A stretch of 64,000 nt of DNA from Oscillospiraceae bacterium (GCA_003526845.1 DPVM01000008.1:237575-301574), one strand, 5' to 3'. Shown: positions 43,211-53,197, counted from the first letter of the stretch. The notes: a model not told the origin generated them from the letters alone. Made by a program: numbers and translations.

Positions 43211-43627
43211 ATGTCATTAGAAACCGCACTCAGAGAACTCGGAAAAGAGATTCAGGCAGATGAACGCTTTGCAGCTCTTAAAGCAGCGGCTGCCGCTAAC
43301 GATGCTGACGAAACACTTCAAAATCAGATGCACGAAATGCAGCTCCTCTCACTCCAATATCAGCAGGAGGCTGAAAAGGGCGAGGAGGCTTCTCAAGATA
43401 AAATCAAAGAGCTTCAAAATAAATATCAGGACCTTTACAACACCGTTATGGACGGCGAGAATATGAAAAATTATTCTCTTGCCGCTGCCGAGATGGAGCA
43501 AATGGCTCAATATATCAGCCAGATGATCGGCTTGTTCTTCGACGGTCAGGATCCCGAAACATGCCAAGTTCCGCCGGCAGATGCAAACTGCACACACGAT
43601 TGCAGCACTTGCGGCGGTTGCCACTGA
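43211..43627 (+). CDS. YlbF/YmcA family protein with Cys-rich tail
   Basis: A 138-aa helical protein of the YlbF/YmcA family. In Bacillus these proteins form a complex with YaaT that affects RNase Y and mRNA maturation and carry Fe-S clusters. Residues 1-105 are helical with the family pattern. The C-terminus carries five cysteines (118, 127, 131, 134, 137) in NCTHDCSTCGGCH, a likely metal or Fe-S site. It starts 5 bp after miaB, as ymcA does in Bacillus, so the position supports YmcA; the residues alone do not separate YmcA from YlbF. Confidence 0.82.
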   Translation: MSLETALRELGKEIQADERFAALKAAAAANDADETLQNQMHEMQLLSLQYQQEAEKGEEASQDKIKELQNKYQDLYNTVMDGENMKNYSLAAAEMEQMAQYISQMIGLFFDGQDPETCQVPPADANCTHDCSTCGGCH

Positions 43628-43640
43628 TTTTAAAAAATCT

Positions 43641-43670
43641 TCGGCAGGCAATAACAGCGTTGCCTGCCGA
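43641..43670 (+). other. Perfect hairpin before mutS
   Basis: TCGGCAGGCAA and TTGCCTGCCGA form an 11-bp perfect stem, without a following T run. It may be a processing or stability element between ymcA and mutS. Not a normal terminator. Confidence 0.6.
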
Positions 43671-43699
43671 CGGCTCATTAATTTGAAAGGAGGGCGAAT

Positions 43700-46336
43700 A
43701 TGGCTAAAAAAGGCGAGCTTTCACCTATGATGCAACAGTATTTTAAGGTGAAAAAGGAATATCCGGGCGTTATATTGTTTTTCAGACTCGGCGATTTTTA
43801 TGAAATGTTTTTTGACGATGCAAAGGTTGCCTCAAAGGAACTTGACCTCGTGTTGACCGGCAGAGATTGCGGTCAGGAGGAGAGAGCACCTATGTGCGGC
43901 GTTCCGTTTCACAGCGCAGACAGCTATATTGCAAAACTTGTGTCGCGAGGCTACAAGGTTGCAATCTGCGAGCAAATGGAGGACCCTGCGGCAGCTAAGG
44001 GCATAGTTAAAAGAGATGTTATAAGAGTTATCACACCCGGCACCGTTATCGAAAGCAATATTCTTGAGGACGGCACAAACAACTATCTTTGCTCAATCTG
44101 CAAGGGTGCAAACGAAACGGGTATTTGCTTTGCCGATGTTTCGACGGGTGAGTTTCATATCACTGTTGTCGGCAGAGAGGATGAGCAGGAAAAAATAATC
44201 AACCAGCTTTCTACATATTCGCCAAAAGAAATTATCACAAACTCCGCCGCATCCGGACTCGATAAGGTCGAAAAATTTGCAGATAACAGATTTTCGGTTT
44301 CATTTGAAAAAGTTGACGATTCAAAATTCGATTTTGATTACGCAACAAACCTTATCCTCGAAACGATGAAAAGGGACGAAATATCGTCGCTTAATTTGGG
44401 ACACAGCAAAGCAGCTGTTTGCGCACTCGGTGCGGTTATCGACTATCTTCGCGAAACCCAAAAGCGAGATGATATTGAGGCACCGAGCGAGATTGAATAT
44501 TATGACGGCTCGGATTTTATGGCACTTGATGTCAGCGCAAGGCGAAATCTTGAACTTACACGCTCGATGATGACGGGTGACAAAAAACATTCGCTCCTCT
44601 GGGTTATCGACAAAACGAAGACGGCACCGGGCAAGCGTATGCTCCGTTCATGGCTTGAAAGACCGCTTATAAATGTTTCAAAAATCACAAAAAGGCAAAA
44701 TGCGGTAGGTGAGCTTTTTGACAGCACAATGCTCCGCGACGAAATACGCGGCGCACTTTCGGGAATAAACGATATGGAGCGACTTATGAGCCGAATCGCT
44801 TATTCAACCGCAAACGCAAAGGAACTTCGTTCGCTGTCGGCAACAATCGGCGCTTTGCCGGTCATAAAAAACAGCCTTTCGACAGTGTCGACGGCAATGC
44901 TCAAATCTATTTATGAAAACATTGATTTGCTCGACGATGTAAAAACGCTTATCGAGAGCGCAATTGTTGACGAGCCACCGTTCAGCGTTCGCGAGGGTGG
45001 ACTCATTAAATCGGGCTACAACGCCGAGATTGACGAACTTAAAGACATTGTTCAGGGCGGCGCAAATCTCCTTGCCGAAATTGAGGCGAGAGAAAAAGAA
45101 AAAACGGGAATTCCTAAATTAAGGGTTTCATATAACAAGGTTTTCGGCTACTTTATCGAGGTTACAAACGCCTATAAGGATATGGTACCGTCGGAATATA
45201 TCAGAAAACAAACACTTACAAACTGCGAGCGCTTTATAACACAGGAGCTTAAGGACCTTGAGGGTAAGATGCTCGGAGCGAAGGACAGACTTATTGCTCT
45301 CGAATACGACGTGTTCACCGCGGTGCGCAGTCAAATCGCAGGCGAGGTTGAGCGTATTCAGCGCACAGCAAAAGCACTTGCAACACTCGACAGCCTCGCG
45401 TCACTTGCTCAGGTTGCGTTTGAAAACAATTATTGCTGTCCGCAAATCACAACAGACGGCGTGATTGATATTAAGGACGGCAGGCATCCGGTTGTCGAAA
45501 CTTTGCTTGACGACGCCGTATTTGTTCCGAATGACACATTGCTTGACAAGGACAAAAACAGGTGCGCAATTATTACCGGCCCGAATATGGCAGGTAAGTC
45601 AACATACATGCGACAAACGGCGCTTATCACACTGCTTGCGCAAATCGGCTCGTTTGTTCCGGCTAAAAGCGCGCAAATTTCGGTTTGCGATGCGATTTTC
45701 ACAAGAGTCGGCGCATCGGATGACCTTGCAACGGGTCAGTCAACCTTTATGGTCGAGATGAACGAGGTTTCGACAATCCTCAAAAACGCCACCGAAAATT
45801 CGCTTATCATTCTTGATGAAATCGGCAGAGGCACATCGACCTTTGACGGCATGAGCATTGCGCGTGCGGTTCTCGAATTTGTCGTTAAGAAAAAGACACT
45901 CGGAGCAAAAACTCTTTTTGCAACACACTATCACGAGCTGACTGCAATGGAGGGTGTGCTCGACGGTGTAAACAACTACTCGATAGCTGTTAAAAAGCGC
46001 GGCGACGATATTACATTTTTGCGCAGAATCGTTCACGGCGGCGCAGACCAAAGTTTCGGTATCGAGGTTGCAAAACTTGCAGGTATTCCGAACAGCGTAA
46101 TCAAGCGAGCAAAAGTAATTTTGAAAGAGCTTGAATCAAATAAAATCGAAATTGAATTTAAAGCCGACGATGCCGTTGTCGAAGAGGACGAAAACGATAT
46201 TCAGTACAATTTCCAAACAAATTCGACAAACGATATTATTGAGCTTATAAAAACAGTGGATATAAACACATTGACCCCGATTGAGGCAATGCAAACGCTT
46301 TACGATTTAAAGAAAAAGGCAGAAGAAATTTCGTAG
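43700..46336 (+). CDS. mutS: DNA mismatch repair protein MutS
   Basis: Detects mismatches and recruits MutL. The 878-aa protein has the full set of domains: mismatch-recognition domain with FRLGDFYEMF (Phe-x-Glu) near 28-37, connector, lever/clamp, and the ATPase with Walker A GPNMAGKST at 627-635, DEIGRGTSTFDG (Walker B and signature) and THYHEL. AAAGGAGG lies 8 bases before the ATG. First of the mutS-mutL pair. Confidence 0.98.
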   Translation: MAKKGELSPMMQQYFKVKKEYPGVILFFRLGDFYEMFFDDAKVASKELDLVLTGRDCGQEERAPMCGVPFHSADSYIAKLVSRGYKVAICEQMEDPAAAKGIVKRDVIRVITPGTVIESNILEDGTNNYLCSICKGANETGICFADVSTGEFHITVVGREDEQEKIINQLSTYSPKEIITNSAASGLDKVEKFADNRFSVSFEKVDDSKFDFDYATNLILETMKRDEISSLNLGHSKAAVCALGAVIDYLRETQKRDDIEAPSEIEYYDGSDFMALDVSARRNLELTRSMMTGDKKHSLLWVIDKTKTAPGKRMLRSWLERPLINVSKITKRQNAVGELFDSTMLRDEIRGALSGINDMERLMSRIAYSTANAKELRSLSATIGALPVIKNSLSTVSTAMLKSIYENIDLLDDVKTLIESAIVDEPPFSVREGGLIKSGYNAEIDELKDIVQGGANLLAEIEAREKEKTGIPKLRVSYNKVFGYFIEVTNAYKDMVPSEYIRKQTLTNCERFITQELKDLEGKMLGAKDRLIALEYDVFTAVRSQIAGEVERIQRTAKALATLDSLASLAQVAFENNYCCPQITTDGVIDIKDGRHPVVETLLDDAVFVPNDTLLDKDKNRCAIITGPNMAGKSTYMRQTALITLLAQIGSFVPAKSAQISVCDAIFTRVGASDDLATGQSTFMVEMNEVSTILKNATENSLIILDEIGRGTSTFDGMSIARAVLEFVVKKKTLGAKTLFATHYHELTAMEGVLDGVNNYSIAVKKRGDDITFLRRIVHGGADQSFGIEVAKLAGIPNSVIKRAKVILKELESNKIEIEFKADDAVVEEDENDIQYNFQTNSTNDIIELIKTVDINTLTPIEAMQTLYDLKKKAEEIS

Positions 46337-46352
46337 AAAGAGGGTGTAGACC

Positions 46353-48401
46353 TTGCCTGAAATTAACATATTACCAAAGGAAGTATATCAGCTTATCGCG
46401 GCAGGCGAGGTTGTTGAACGCCCCTCCTCAGTCGTTAAGGAAATGATTGAAAACTCCGTTGACGCCGGTGCAACACACATCACGGTTGAAATCAAACATG
46501 GCGGTTCAACATACATTCGCATAACGGATGACGGCTGCGGCATTGCGAGAGACCAGGTGAAAAAAGTTTTCATCTCCCACGCGACAAGCAAAATCAAAAT
46601 GCAGGAAGATTTGAATGCAATCGGCACGCTCGGCTTTCGCGGCGAGGCTATGGCATCAATTTCTGCCGTTTCAAAGGTTGAACTTTTGACAAGAGCCGAC
46701 GGCGAGCCGAACGGCACACGGTACGAAATTGCCGGTGGTGAGGAAAAGGACCTTTCGGACGCAGGATGCCCAAAGGGAACAACGATTGTCGTTCGCGATA
46801 TTTTCTATAACACTCCTGCACGAATGAAATTCCTGAAAAAAGATGTCACCGAGGGCAACGCGGTTGCGGCTATAGTCGATTCAATGGCAATCAGCCATCC
46901 CGAAATTTCGTTTCGCTTTATCCGCGACAGCAAGCAAGTGCTTATCACCTCGGGTAACGGTGATTTAAAAAGCACCGCATATTCCGTTTTCGGCAGAGAT
47001 TTTTCATCGGCGCTTATACCGGTTGATTATTCTGTCAACAATATGCGTGTGACCGGTCTTGTAACAAAGCCGTTTGCATCGAGAAAAAGCAGAGCAATGC
47101 AATACTTTTTCATCAACTCACGCCTTGTTAAAAGCAAAACCGCTATGGCAGCGCTTGAGCAGGCTTATAAAAATTCAATTATGGTCGGCAGATTTCCCGG
47201 CTGTATCCTCAATATTGAGTGCGACACCTCGTTTGTCGATGTCAATGTTCACCCGGCAAAAATCGAGGTGCGATTCGCAAACGAACGCCCTGTTTTTGAA
47301 TTGATTTATTACGGAGTAAAGTCCGCAATACAGGCAGGCGACTCACCGAAAGTTGCCGAGTTTAAGCCCTCAAGGCAGACTCAGCCAACGGCATCGGGTA
47401 AGCTTGACTTCTTTATGAAGGAAGAGGACAAGCCGAAACAAATGACATTTAAACAGCAATCAAATCCCAATTTGTTTTGGAATGTTGCCGCATCTACGCC
47501 AAATAAATACAACGAAAATGTTAAATTCGACAGCGGCAATACCGAGGTTGAACATTCAAATAATAAAGCAGAAACAAAAATCGAAATAACAAGCACCGAT
47601 AAGCCAACGCCTTCACAGCAGGCGGCAGACGGCAAAATCAGCGGCAAATTTCACGGAAGCTTTGGCGGTATTTCTTTTGAAAATGCGGAAAACGCAAGCT
47701 TGCCGACAGTTCAAAGCGGCGAAACAAATCCGCCGCAGGATAACGGCTCGGCTGACGATAAAGCAGATACACAGCCCGTCAGCGGCGAGAACGAGTCGAA
47801 CATTGCTAAGAAAAGCGCACCGACAGCACTCGAAATTCCCGATTTTAAGATTGTCGGCGAGGCGTTTAAAACATATATCATAGTCGAAATTGACAACGCA
47901 CTTTATTTTATCGACAAGCACGCCGCTCATGAGCGTATGAATTACGAAAAACTTAAAAGCGGTACGGTTATCAATTCTCAAATTTTGATTTCGCCTGTTG
48001 TTGTAAATCTTGCAAAGGATGAATACGGCGCAGTGTGCGAAAATCTTGATTTATACAAAAAATGCGGCTTTGAAATTGAGGATTTCGGTAACAGCTCGGT
48101 TATTGTGCGCGAGTGCCCGTCAATTCTCGACGGCGAGGATATTAATGACCTTGTGTGCGAAACAGCCGCAAAGCTTCTTGACGGCAAAACGGATATAACA
48201 CCCGAGCAGATGGATTGGATTTTTCATTCGACATCGTGCCGTGCCGCAGTTAAAGCAGGCGATTACACATCACCGTATGAAAGAGAGCTATTTGTCAAAA
48301 AGCTTTTATCAATGCCGAATATCAGGTATTGTCCGCATGGCAGACCGGTTATGATTAAAATGTCAAAATACGATATTGAAAAACAGTTCGGCAGGGCGTA
48401 A
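46353..48401 (+). CDS. mutL: DNA mismatch repair protein MutL
   Basis: A 682-aa MutL. The GHKL ATPase has KEMIENSVDAG (catalytic Glu30, Asn34), DDGCGI (59-64) and GFRGEA. The linker (about 335-490) is hydrophilic and poorly conserved. The C-terminal domain holds the endonuclease motif DKHAAHERMNYE, matching DxHA-x2-E-x4-E, and CPHGRP, so this is a nicking MutL, as expected where MutH is absent. Translation begins at TTG behind GAGGG, 16 bases after mutS. Confidence 0.96.
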   Translation: MPEINILPKEVYQLIAAGEVVERPSSVVKEMIENSVDAGATHITVEIKHGGSTYIRITDDGCGIARDQVKKVFISHATSKIKMQEDLNAIGTLGFRGEAMASISAVSKVELLTRADGEPNGTRYEIAGGEEKDLSDAGCPKGTTIVVRDIFYNTPARMKFLKKDVTEGNAVAAIVDSMAISHPEISFRFIRDSKQVLITSGNGDLKSTAYSVFGRDFSSALIPVDYSVNNMRVTGLVTKPFASRKSRAMQYFFINSRLVKSKTAMAALEQAYKNSIMVGRFPGCILNIECDTSFVDVNVHPAKIEVRFANERPVFELIYYGVKSAIQAGDSPKVAEFKPSRQTQPTASGKLDFFMKEEDKPKQMTFKQQSNPNLFWNVAASTPNKYNENVKFDSGNTEVEHSNNKAETKIEITSTDKPTPSQQAADGKISGKFHGSFGGISFENAENASLPTVQSGETNPPQDNGSADDKADTQPVSGENESNIAKKSAPTALEIPDFKIVGEAFKTYIIVEIDNALYFIDKHAAHERMNYEKLKSGTVINSQILISPVVVNLAKDEYGAVCENLDLYKKCGFEIEDFGNSSVIVRECPSILDGEDINDLVCETAAKLLDGKTDITPEQMDWIFHSTSCRAAVKAGDYTSPYERELFVKKLLSMPNIRYCPHGRPVMIKMSKYDIEKQFGRA

Positions 48402-48404
48402 TAT

Positions 48405-49325
48405 ATGAAAAAAACAAAAATTATTTGCGTTGTCGGCGCAACGGCATCGGGCAAAACGGCGCTCGGCGTTGAGCTTGCAAAGGCTGTCGGCGGTGAGATA
48501 ATATCAGCCGATTCAATGCAGGTTTACAAGGATATGCCGATTGCCACAGCTGCCGCAACCGAAGACGAGAAGCAAGGTGTCCCACACTATCTTTTGGAAT
48601 TTCTCGACAGCGGCGATAGCTTTTCCGTAGCCGAATTTGTCAAACTTGCAAAGGAAAAAATCACAGACATTGCCTCGCGCGGCAAAGTTCCGATTATTGT
48701 CGGCGGCACGGGATTGTTTGTTGACAGCCTTGTGCAAAACATCGAGTTTGCCGACATAAGCGCCGACGAGAGTTTGCGTGCCGAGCTGAACGGCAAATCC
48801 ACGGATGAGCTTTATGCGATGCTTGAAAAAGAGGACCCGACAGCTGCCGCAAATATTCACAAGAACAACAGAAAGCGTGTTATTCGCGCGCTTGAACTTG
48901 CAATCGGCGGCACAACAAAAACCGAGCAAAACGATAAGTCGCGGCTTGCCGATAATCCCTATGATGCACTTTATATCGGGATTGGTTATAAAAACCGCCG
49001 GACATTGTATGACAGAATTAACCGCAGAGTTGACATTATGATTGAAAACGGTTTGGTTGACGAGGCGAAAAAAATGCTTTCGCTCACCGCTACAACGGCA
49101 AAGCAGGCTATCGGTCACAAGGAACTTTCGCCTTATCTTTCGGGCGAAATATCGCTTGATGATGCAACCGAAAATATAAAGCGCGCAACGCGCAGATATG
49201 CAAAGCGCCAGCTTACATGGTTTAGGCGTAACGAAAAAATCAATTGGCTTTATGCCGACGAAATGACGGGCGACGCGCTTATCAAAACGGCAACAGCCGT
49301 CACAAAAGAGTTTTTGAACAAATAA
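48405..49325 (+). CDS. miaA: tRNA dimethylallyltransferase
   Basis: Adds dimethylallyl to A37 of tRNAs reading UNN codons; MiaB then modifies the product. The 306-aa protein has a P-loop GATASGKT (11-18), DSMQVYKDMPIATA and the VGGTGLFVDSL and RRYAKRQLTWFRR motifs. Starts three bases after mutL. Confidence 0.96.
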   Translation: MKKTKIICVVGATASGKTALGVELAKAVGGEIISADSMQVYKDMPIATAAATEDEKQGVPHYLLEFLDSGDSFSVAEFVKLAKEKITDIASRGKVPIIVGGTGLFVDSLVQNIEFADISADESLRAELNGKSTDELYAMLEKEDPTAAANIHKNNRKRVIRALELAIGGTTKTEQNDKSRLADNPYDALYIGIGYKNRRTLYDRINRRVDIMIENGLVDEAKKMLSLTATTAKQAIGHKELSPYLSGEISLDDATENIKRATRRYAKRQLTWFRRNEKINWLYADEMTGDALIKTATAVTKEFLNK

Positions 49326-49354
49326 ACTAAACGGCAAAGGAGGTTTAGCTTGAT

Positions 49355-50575
49355 ATGACTAAAGCAAAAAGAGAAAATATTGCGATTATTCTTGTTATTA
49401 TTCTTGTTTTGGGATATGTTTTTTACAAATGCTATTCCGTCACTCATATTGAGCTTGAAACCGAAACCGCTGCTTTAACAACAGTTTATGAAACGGTTGA
49501 CGCAAAGGCGCTTGTTATAAGACAGGAACACACCTTGTCAAAGGACAAGGTCGGTGTAACCGTTCCGTGTCTTGCCGACGGTGACAAAATCAATGTCGGC
49601 GGCAATGTCGCGATGCGCTTTTCAAATGCCGATGACGCCGCAAAATATTCGCAATATTCAAAACTCAAAGCGCAGATTGAGTATTACGAAAATCTTGAGT
49701 CGCAAACGGTCGGTCAGGCGTCAAGTGTTGAATCAATAAATGATGAAATAGATTTGGATGTTGACGAATATATCCGCGCGTTAAACTCGGGCAGTGCTTC
49801 CGATATTTCGCAAACCTCATCGGCAGTTAACGATTGTCTGCTCCGCCGTCAAATGATTATCGGCGAAAAGGTTGACCTTGCGTCAATTGTCGGCGGTTTG
49901 CGCAATCAACTCGACTCATACAGTGCCGCTCCGAATAATTATGTAACAACAAAGGAATCGGGCGTTTTTTCAAGCTATACAGATGGTTACGAAAATGTCT
50001 TTGATTATTCAAAAATAGAAACAATCACGACAAAGGATATTAATTCCGCACTTGACAAAATTCAATCCGAGCAAATTCAAACGGACAATCTCGGCAAACT
50101 TATTACGGCGTACGATTGGTATTTTGCAGTTTCGGTTCCTAAGGACCAAGCAAAAAATCTTAAAGAAGGCAGTAAATACGATGTTGTTCTTAAGGACAGC
50201 GAGGATGAGGTAATTTCCGTCACCGTTAAATACAACAATCCGACGGATTCAAACGACGATACGGTTGCCGTTGTGCTTGAATGTGACGAAATGACGGCAC
50301 AGCTCGCGGCGCTCAGAGCGGAAAATATCGAGATTAGGTTTAAATCGTACGAGGGCATCAAGGCTCCGTCCTCCGCACTTCATATAAAGGATGGCAAAAA
50401 GGGCGTTTATGTTTTGATTTCAAGCCAGGTCAAGTTCAGACAGGCGGATATTCTTTATTCAAACGATGACTATGTGCTTTTGTCATATGACGCAAGCGCG
50501 TCAAACGGCATTCGCATATACGATAAAATAATTACACAAGGAAAGGATCTTGAGGATGGAAAGGTTTATACTTGA
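49355..50575 (+). CDS. HlyD-like membrane-anchored protein
   Basis: A 406-aa protein with one N-terminal transmembrane helix (about 9-28) and a long outside part. It has a split barrel-sandwich hybrid (LSKDKVGVTVPCLADGDKINVGGNV at about 63-87; TTKESGVFSSYTDGYENV at about 195-212), a central helical insert, and a C-terminal beta region, like membrane-fusion/HlyD proteins. There is no ABC transporter next to it. Related proteins stand at the head of the ylmE-sepF cluster in many Clostridia. AAAGGAGG precedes the start; its end overlaps yggS by 20 bases. Confidence 0.78.
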   Translation: MTKAKRENIAIILVIILVLGYVFYKCYSVTHIELETETAALTTVYETVDAKALVIRQEHTLSKDKVGVTVPCLADGDKINVGGNVAMRFSNADDAAKYSQYSKLKAQIEYYENLESQTVGQASSVESINDEIDLDVDEYIRALNSGSASDISQTSSAVNDCLLRRQMIIGEKVDLASIVGGLRNQLDSYSAAPNNYVTTKESGVFSSYTDGYENVFDYSKIETITTKDINSALDKIQSEQIQTDNLGKLITAYDWYFAVSVPKDQAKNLKEGSKYDVVLKDSEDEVISVTVKYNNPTDSNDDTVAVVLECDEMTAQLAALRAENIEIRFKSYEGIKAPSSALHIKDGKKGVYVLISSQVKFRQADILYSNDDYVLLSYDASASNGIRIYDKIITQGKDLEDGKVYT

Positions 50576-51281
50576 TGAAGAACGCGTTAAAAAAACAATT
50601 GATAATTATAAGCGAATAAAAAATGATGTTGCCGAAACGGCGATTAAATCCGGCAGAAGTGAAAACGATGTTCGCCTTATGTGCGTTACAAAAACGGTTG
50701 AGGCTGAATACATAAACCCCGTCCTTGATTTGGGCGCAGACCTTATCGGCGAAAACAGAGTTCAGGAATACCTTTCAAAAAGGGACAGTCTTCATCTTGA
50801 CGGCGTTGAAAAGCATCTTATCGGTCACCTTCAGACAAACAAGGTCAAGCAAATCGTCGGTCAGGTTGATATGATAGAATCGGTTGACTCCGTTCACCTT
50901 GCAAAGGAAATCAGCAAGCAGTCGGCAAAAATCGGCGTTACAACCAATGTCTTGGTTGAGGTCAATGTCGGCAAGGAGGAGTCAAAGAGCGGCATTTATA
51001 TTGAGGGACTTAACGACCTTTTGTGTGAAATCGCACAGATGCCGAATATCAAGATTAAGGGCTTGATGACCATTCCGCCCATTTGCGATGAAAACGAGGT
51101 AAGAAAATATTTTTACGAAATGCACAAATCCTTTGTTGACATCAGAGATAAAAAACTTGATAATATAGATATGGAAATTCTTTCAATGGGCATGAGCGGC
51201 GATTATGAAGCTGCCGTGCTCGAGGGATCTAATATAGTAAGAGTAGGCTCCGCAATTTTCGGAGCAAGAAAATATTTTTAA
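50556..51281 (+). CDS. ylmE: PLP-binding protein YggS/YlmE
   Basis: A 241-aa PLP homeostasis protein (PLPBP). The PLP Lys lies in LMCVTKTVEAE; GENRVQEY, IGHLQTNK and GLMTIPP are family motifs, and SMGMSGDYEAAV binds the phosphate. The ATG at 50556 has AAGGA at 8 bases; the TTG at 50550 is possible. It opens the conserved ylmE-sepF-divIVA set for cell division. Confidence 0.94.
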   Translation: MERFILDEERVKKTIDNYKRIKNDVAETAIKSGRSENDVRLMCVTKTVEAEYINPVLDLGADLIGENRVQEYLSKRDSLHLDGVEKHLIGHLQTNKVKQIVGQVDMIESVDSVHLAKEISKQSAKIGVTTNVLVEVNVGKEESKSGIYIEGLNDLLCEIAQMPNIKIKGLMTIPPICDENEVRKYFYEMHKSFVDIRDKKLDNIDMEILSMGMSGDYEAAVLEGSNIVRVGSAIFGARKYF

Positions 51282-51296
51282 TTTCGGAGGACGAAT

Positions 51297-51776
51297 ATGA
51301 GCTTTTTGGACAAGGTTAAAGAAATTATCAGTGATAATGACGAGGACGATTTCGACGATTACTATGATGACGGCGAGGCATTTGAAAAGCCGACACCGAG
51401 GCGCGAGCATTCGTTGACAACCTCTTTTGACAGAGAGGAGAGGGTTGAAAAACCGTCGCGCAGACAAAAGAGCGACAAGGTTGTAAACATTCACACAACG
51501 GCACAGCTTCAGGTTGTTCTCGTTAAGCCTGAAAGATATGAGGAGGCTGCCGCAATCGCCGACAACCTTAATGAAAAAAGAACCGTTGTTCTCAATCTTG
51601 AAAGCACAAACAGAGATATTGCAAGGCGTTTGCTCGACTTTCTTTCGGGTGTTGCATATGCAAACAACGGTCAAATAAAAAGAGTTGCAAATTCAACATA
51701 TATCATCACACCTTATAATGTAGATGTTATGGGCGATTTGATTGATGAGCTTGAAAATAACGGAATGTTTATGTAA
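51297..51776 (+). CDS. sepF: Cell division protein SepF
   Basis: A 159-aa SepF, the cytoplasmic membrane anchor and cross-bridge for FtsZ. The N-terminal amphipathic helix (MSFLDKVKEIIS) binds membrane; an acidic linker (about 15-60) leads to the C-terminal SepF domain (about 68-155) with VVLNLESTNRDIARRLLDFL and the glycine GVAYANNGQI dimer part. Sits between ylmE and divIVA as in Bacillus, but the ylmG and ylmH genes that usually follow are missing. Confidence 0.95.
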   Translation: MSFLDKVKEIISDNDEDDFDDYYDDGEAFEKPTPRREHSLTTSFDREERVEKPSRRQKSDKVVNIHTTAQLQVVLVKPERYEEAAAIADNLNEKRTVVLNLESTNRDIARRLLDFLSGVAYANNGQIKRVANSTYIITPYNVDVMGDLIDELENNGMFM

Positions 51777-51799
51777 CTTTTTACTGAGGAGAATAAAAT

Positions 51800-53164
51800 A
51801 TGATAAGTGCAAACGAAATAAGAAACAGACAGATTAAGGTTTCACAGGTCGGATACGATAAGGAGGAAGTAAACATTCTCCTTGACGAGGCTGCCGACAC
51901 TGTTGACGGTTATGTTGCCGAAAACAAGGAACTTTATCACAAACTTGAAGTTCTTGCCAACAAAATTGAGGAATACCGTGCTGAAGAGGACTCTATCAAA
52001 TCAGCTCTAATCACAGCTCAAAAAATGGCAGACCAAATTAAAAAAGAATCAGCTCAAGCCGCAGAGGATAAGAAAAAAGCGGTTGACAAAAAAGCGAGAG
52101 AAACGATTGACGATGCTAACAAGCGCGCTGAAAACACAATGGACCGTGCAAAAAAAGCTCTCGACTCCGCAAAATCAGAGGCCCAAAGGATTCTTAAACA
52201 AGCAAATGAAAAGGCTCAAAGTATTATTGCAGAGAAAACGGCACAGGGCAATGACATTATAGAGAATGCTGAAAAAAAGGCAAATGATGCGATTAACTCC
52301 GCAAAAATTGTCGCTCAAAACATTCTTGACCAATCAAGAGAGATTTCAAACGACCTTGTTCAAAAATCAAAGGAGGAGAAGGAGGCTTACGACCTTCTTG
52401 TTCAGTCACTTAAGAGCGATGCGGAAAAATTCATCGGCAGTATTAAGTCTCTTTACAGCGAGCAACTTGAGGTGCTCAATGCCGCAAATCTCGAAACTTC
52501 CGATGATGATATTGAAAAAAAGGTCGATGATATAAACGATATTCACGACGAGGTAAAAAATCTTGTTTCCGAAATCGGAGAGATGGAAAGCGCGATTCCC
52601 GAAAAAATTCATATTGAAAAAGAGGAAGAACCGCCCGTATCACACGAAAATGTTGTGATTACGACAGATGATGACGAGAACGAGCAAATCGACGAATCTC
52701 AACAAGAGGACGAACCGAGCGATGAGCCTCAAAACGAAACCGACGATGAAGAAAACGAAATTTCATCCGAAAGTGACGAGGATGAGGACGATGCCGTAAT
52801 CGACGATATTATTTCGGACATTAACGCCGAGAAGAATGCAAAAGAAAATGACGATGTCGATTTTTCGCTTGTTGACGAAAGCGAGGATATGCCCGATCCG
52901 ATGGCGGCTGTCGAGGCGTTCAACAGCGATACTGTTACACCGATTGATGACAGCGACGCACCGACAATTCCCGAAATCACAGATGACGATGAGGATGAAA
53001 AATCGCTTTTTGATGATGAGACACAGCTCCCGTTTGAAAACTATTTCAATGTAAATCGTGAGGATGTTCACGGAGACAGAACGCAAACCATTTCACTCAC
53101 CGCTCCCGATGAAGATGAGGACGATGCGCCTAAATTCAAAGGCTTTTTCAAAAAGAAGAAATAA
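51800..53164 (+). CDS. divIVA: DivIVA-domain protein with long acidic tail
   Basis: A 454-aa DivIVA homologue, against about 165 aa in Bacillus. The lipid-binding N-terminus (ISANEIRNRQIKVSQVGYDK, VNILLDEAADTV, about 2-35) is followed by a long coiled coil (about 40-240). From about 260 to 440 the protein is extremely Asp/Glu-rich and disordered. It ends in a basic patch, FKGFFKKKK. It marks curved membrane at septa and poles and recruits partners. The tail may bind partner proteins; it is the unusual part. Confidence 0.9.
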   Translation: MISANEIRNRQIKVSQVGYDKEEVNILLDEAADTVDGYVAENKELYHKLEVLANKIEEYRAEEDSIKSALITAQKMADQIKKESAQAAEDKKKAVDKKARETIDDANKRAENTMDRAKKALDSAKSEAQRILKQANEKAQSIIAEKTAQGNDIIENAEKKANDAINSAKIVAQNILDQSREISNDLVQKSKEEKEAYDLLVQSLKSDAEKFIGSIKSLYSEQLEVLNAANLETSDDDIEKKVDDINDIHDEVKNLVSEIGEMESAIPEKIHIEKEEEPPVSHENVVITTDDDENEQIDESQQEDEPSDEPQNETDDEENEISSESDEDEDDAVIDDIISDINAEKNAKENDDVDFSLVDESEDMPDPMAAVEAFNSDTVTPIDDSDAPTIPEITDDDEDEKSLFDDETQLPFENYFNVNREDVHGDRTQTISLTAPDEDEDDAPKFKGFFKKKK

Positions 53165-53197
53165 TACATAAAACAATAATCTAAGGAGAACAGATTA

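Noticed and set aside
48513..49337. 274-aa minus-strand ORF opposite miaA
   Set aside because: Cys/Arg-rich antisense shadow of a clear gene.
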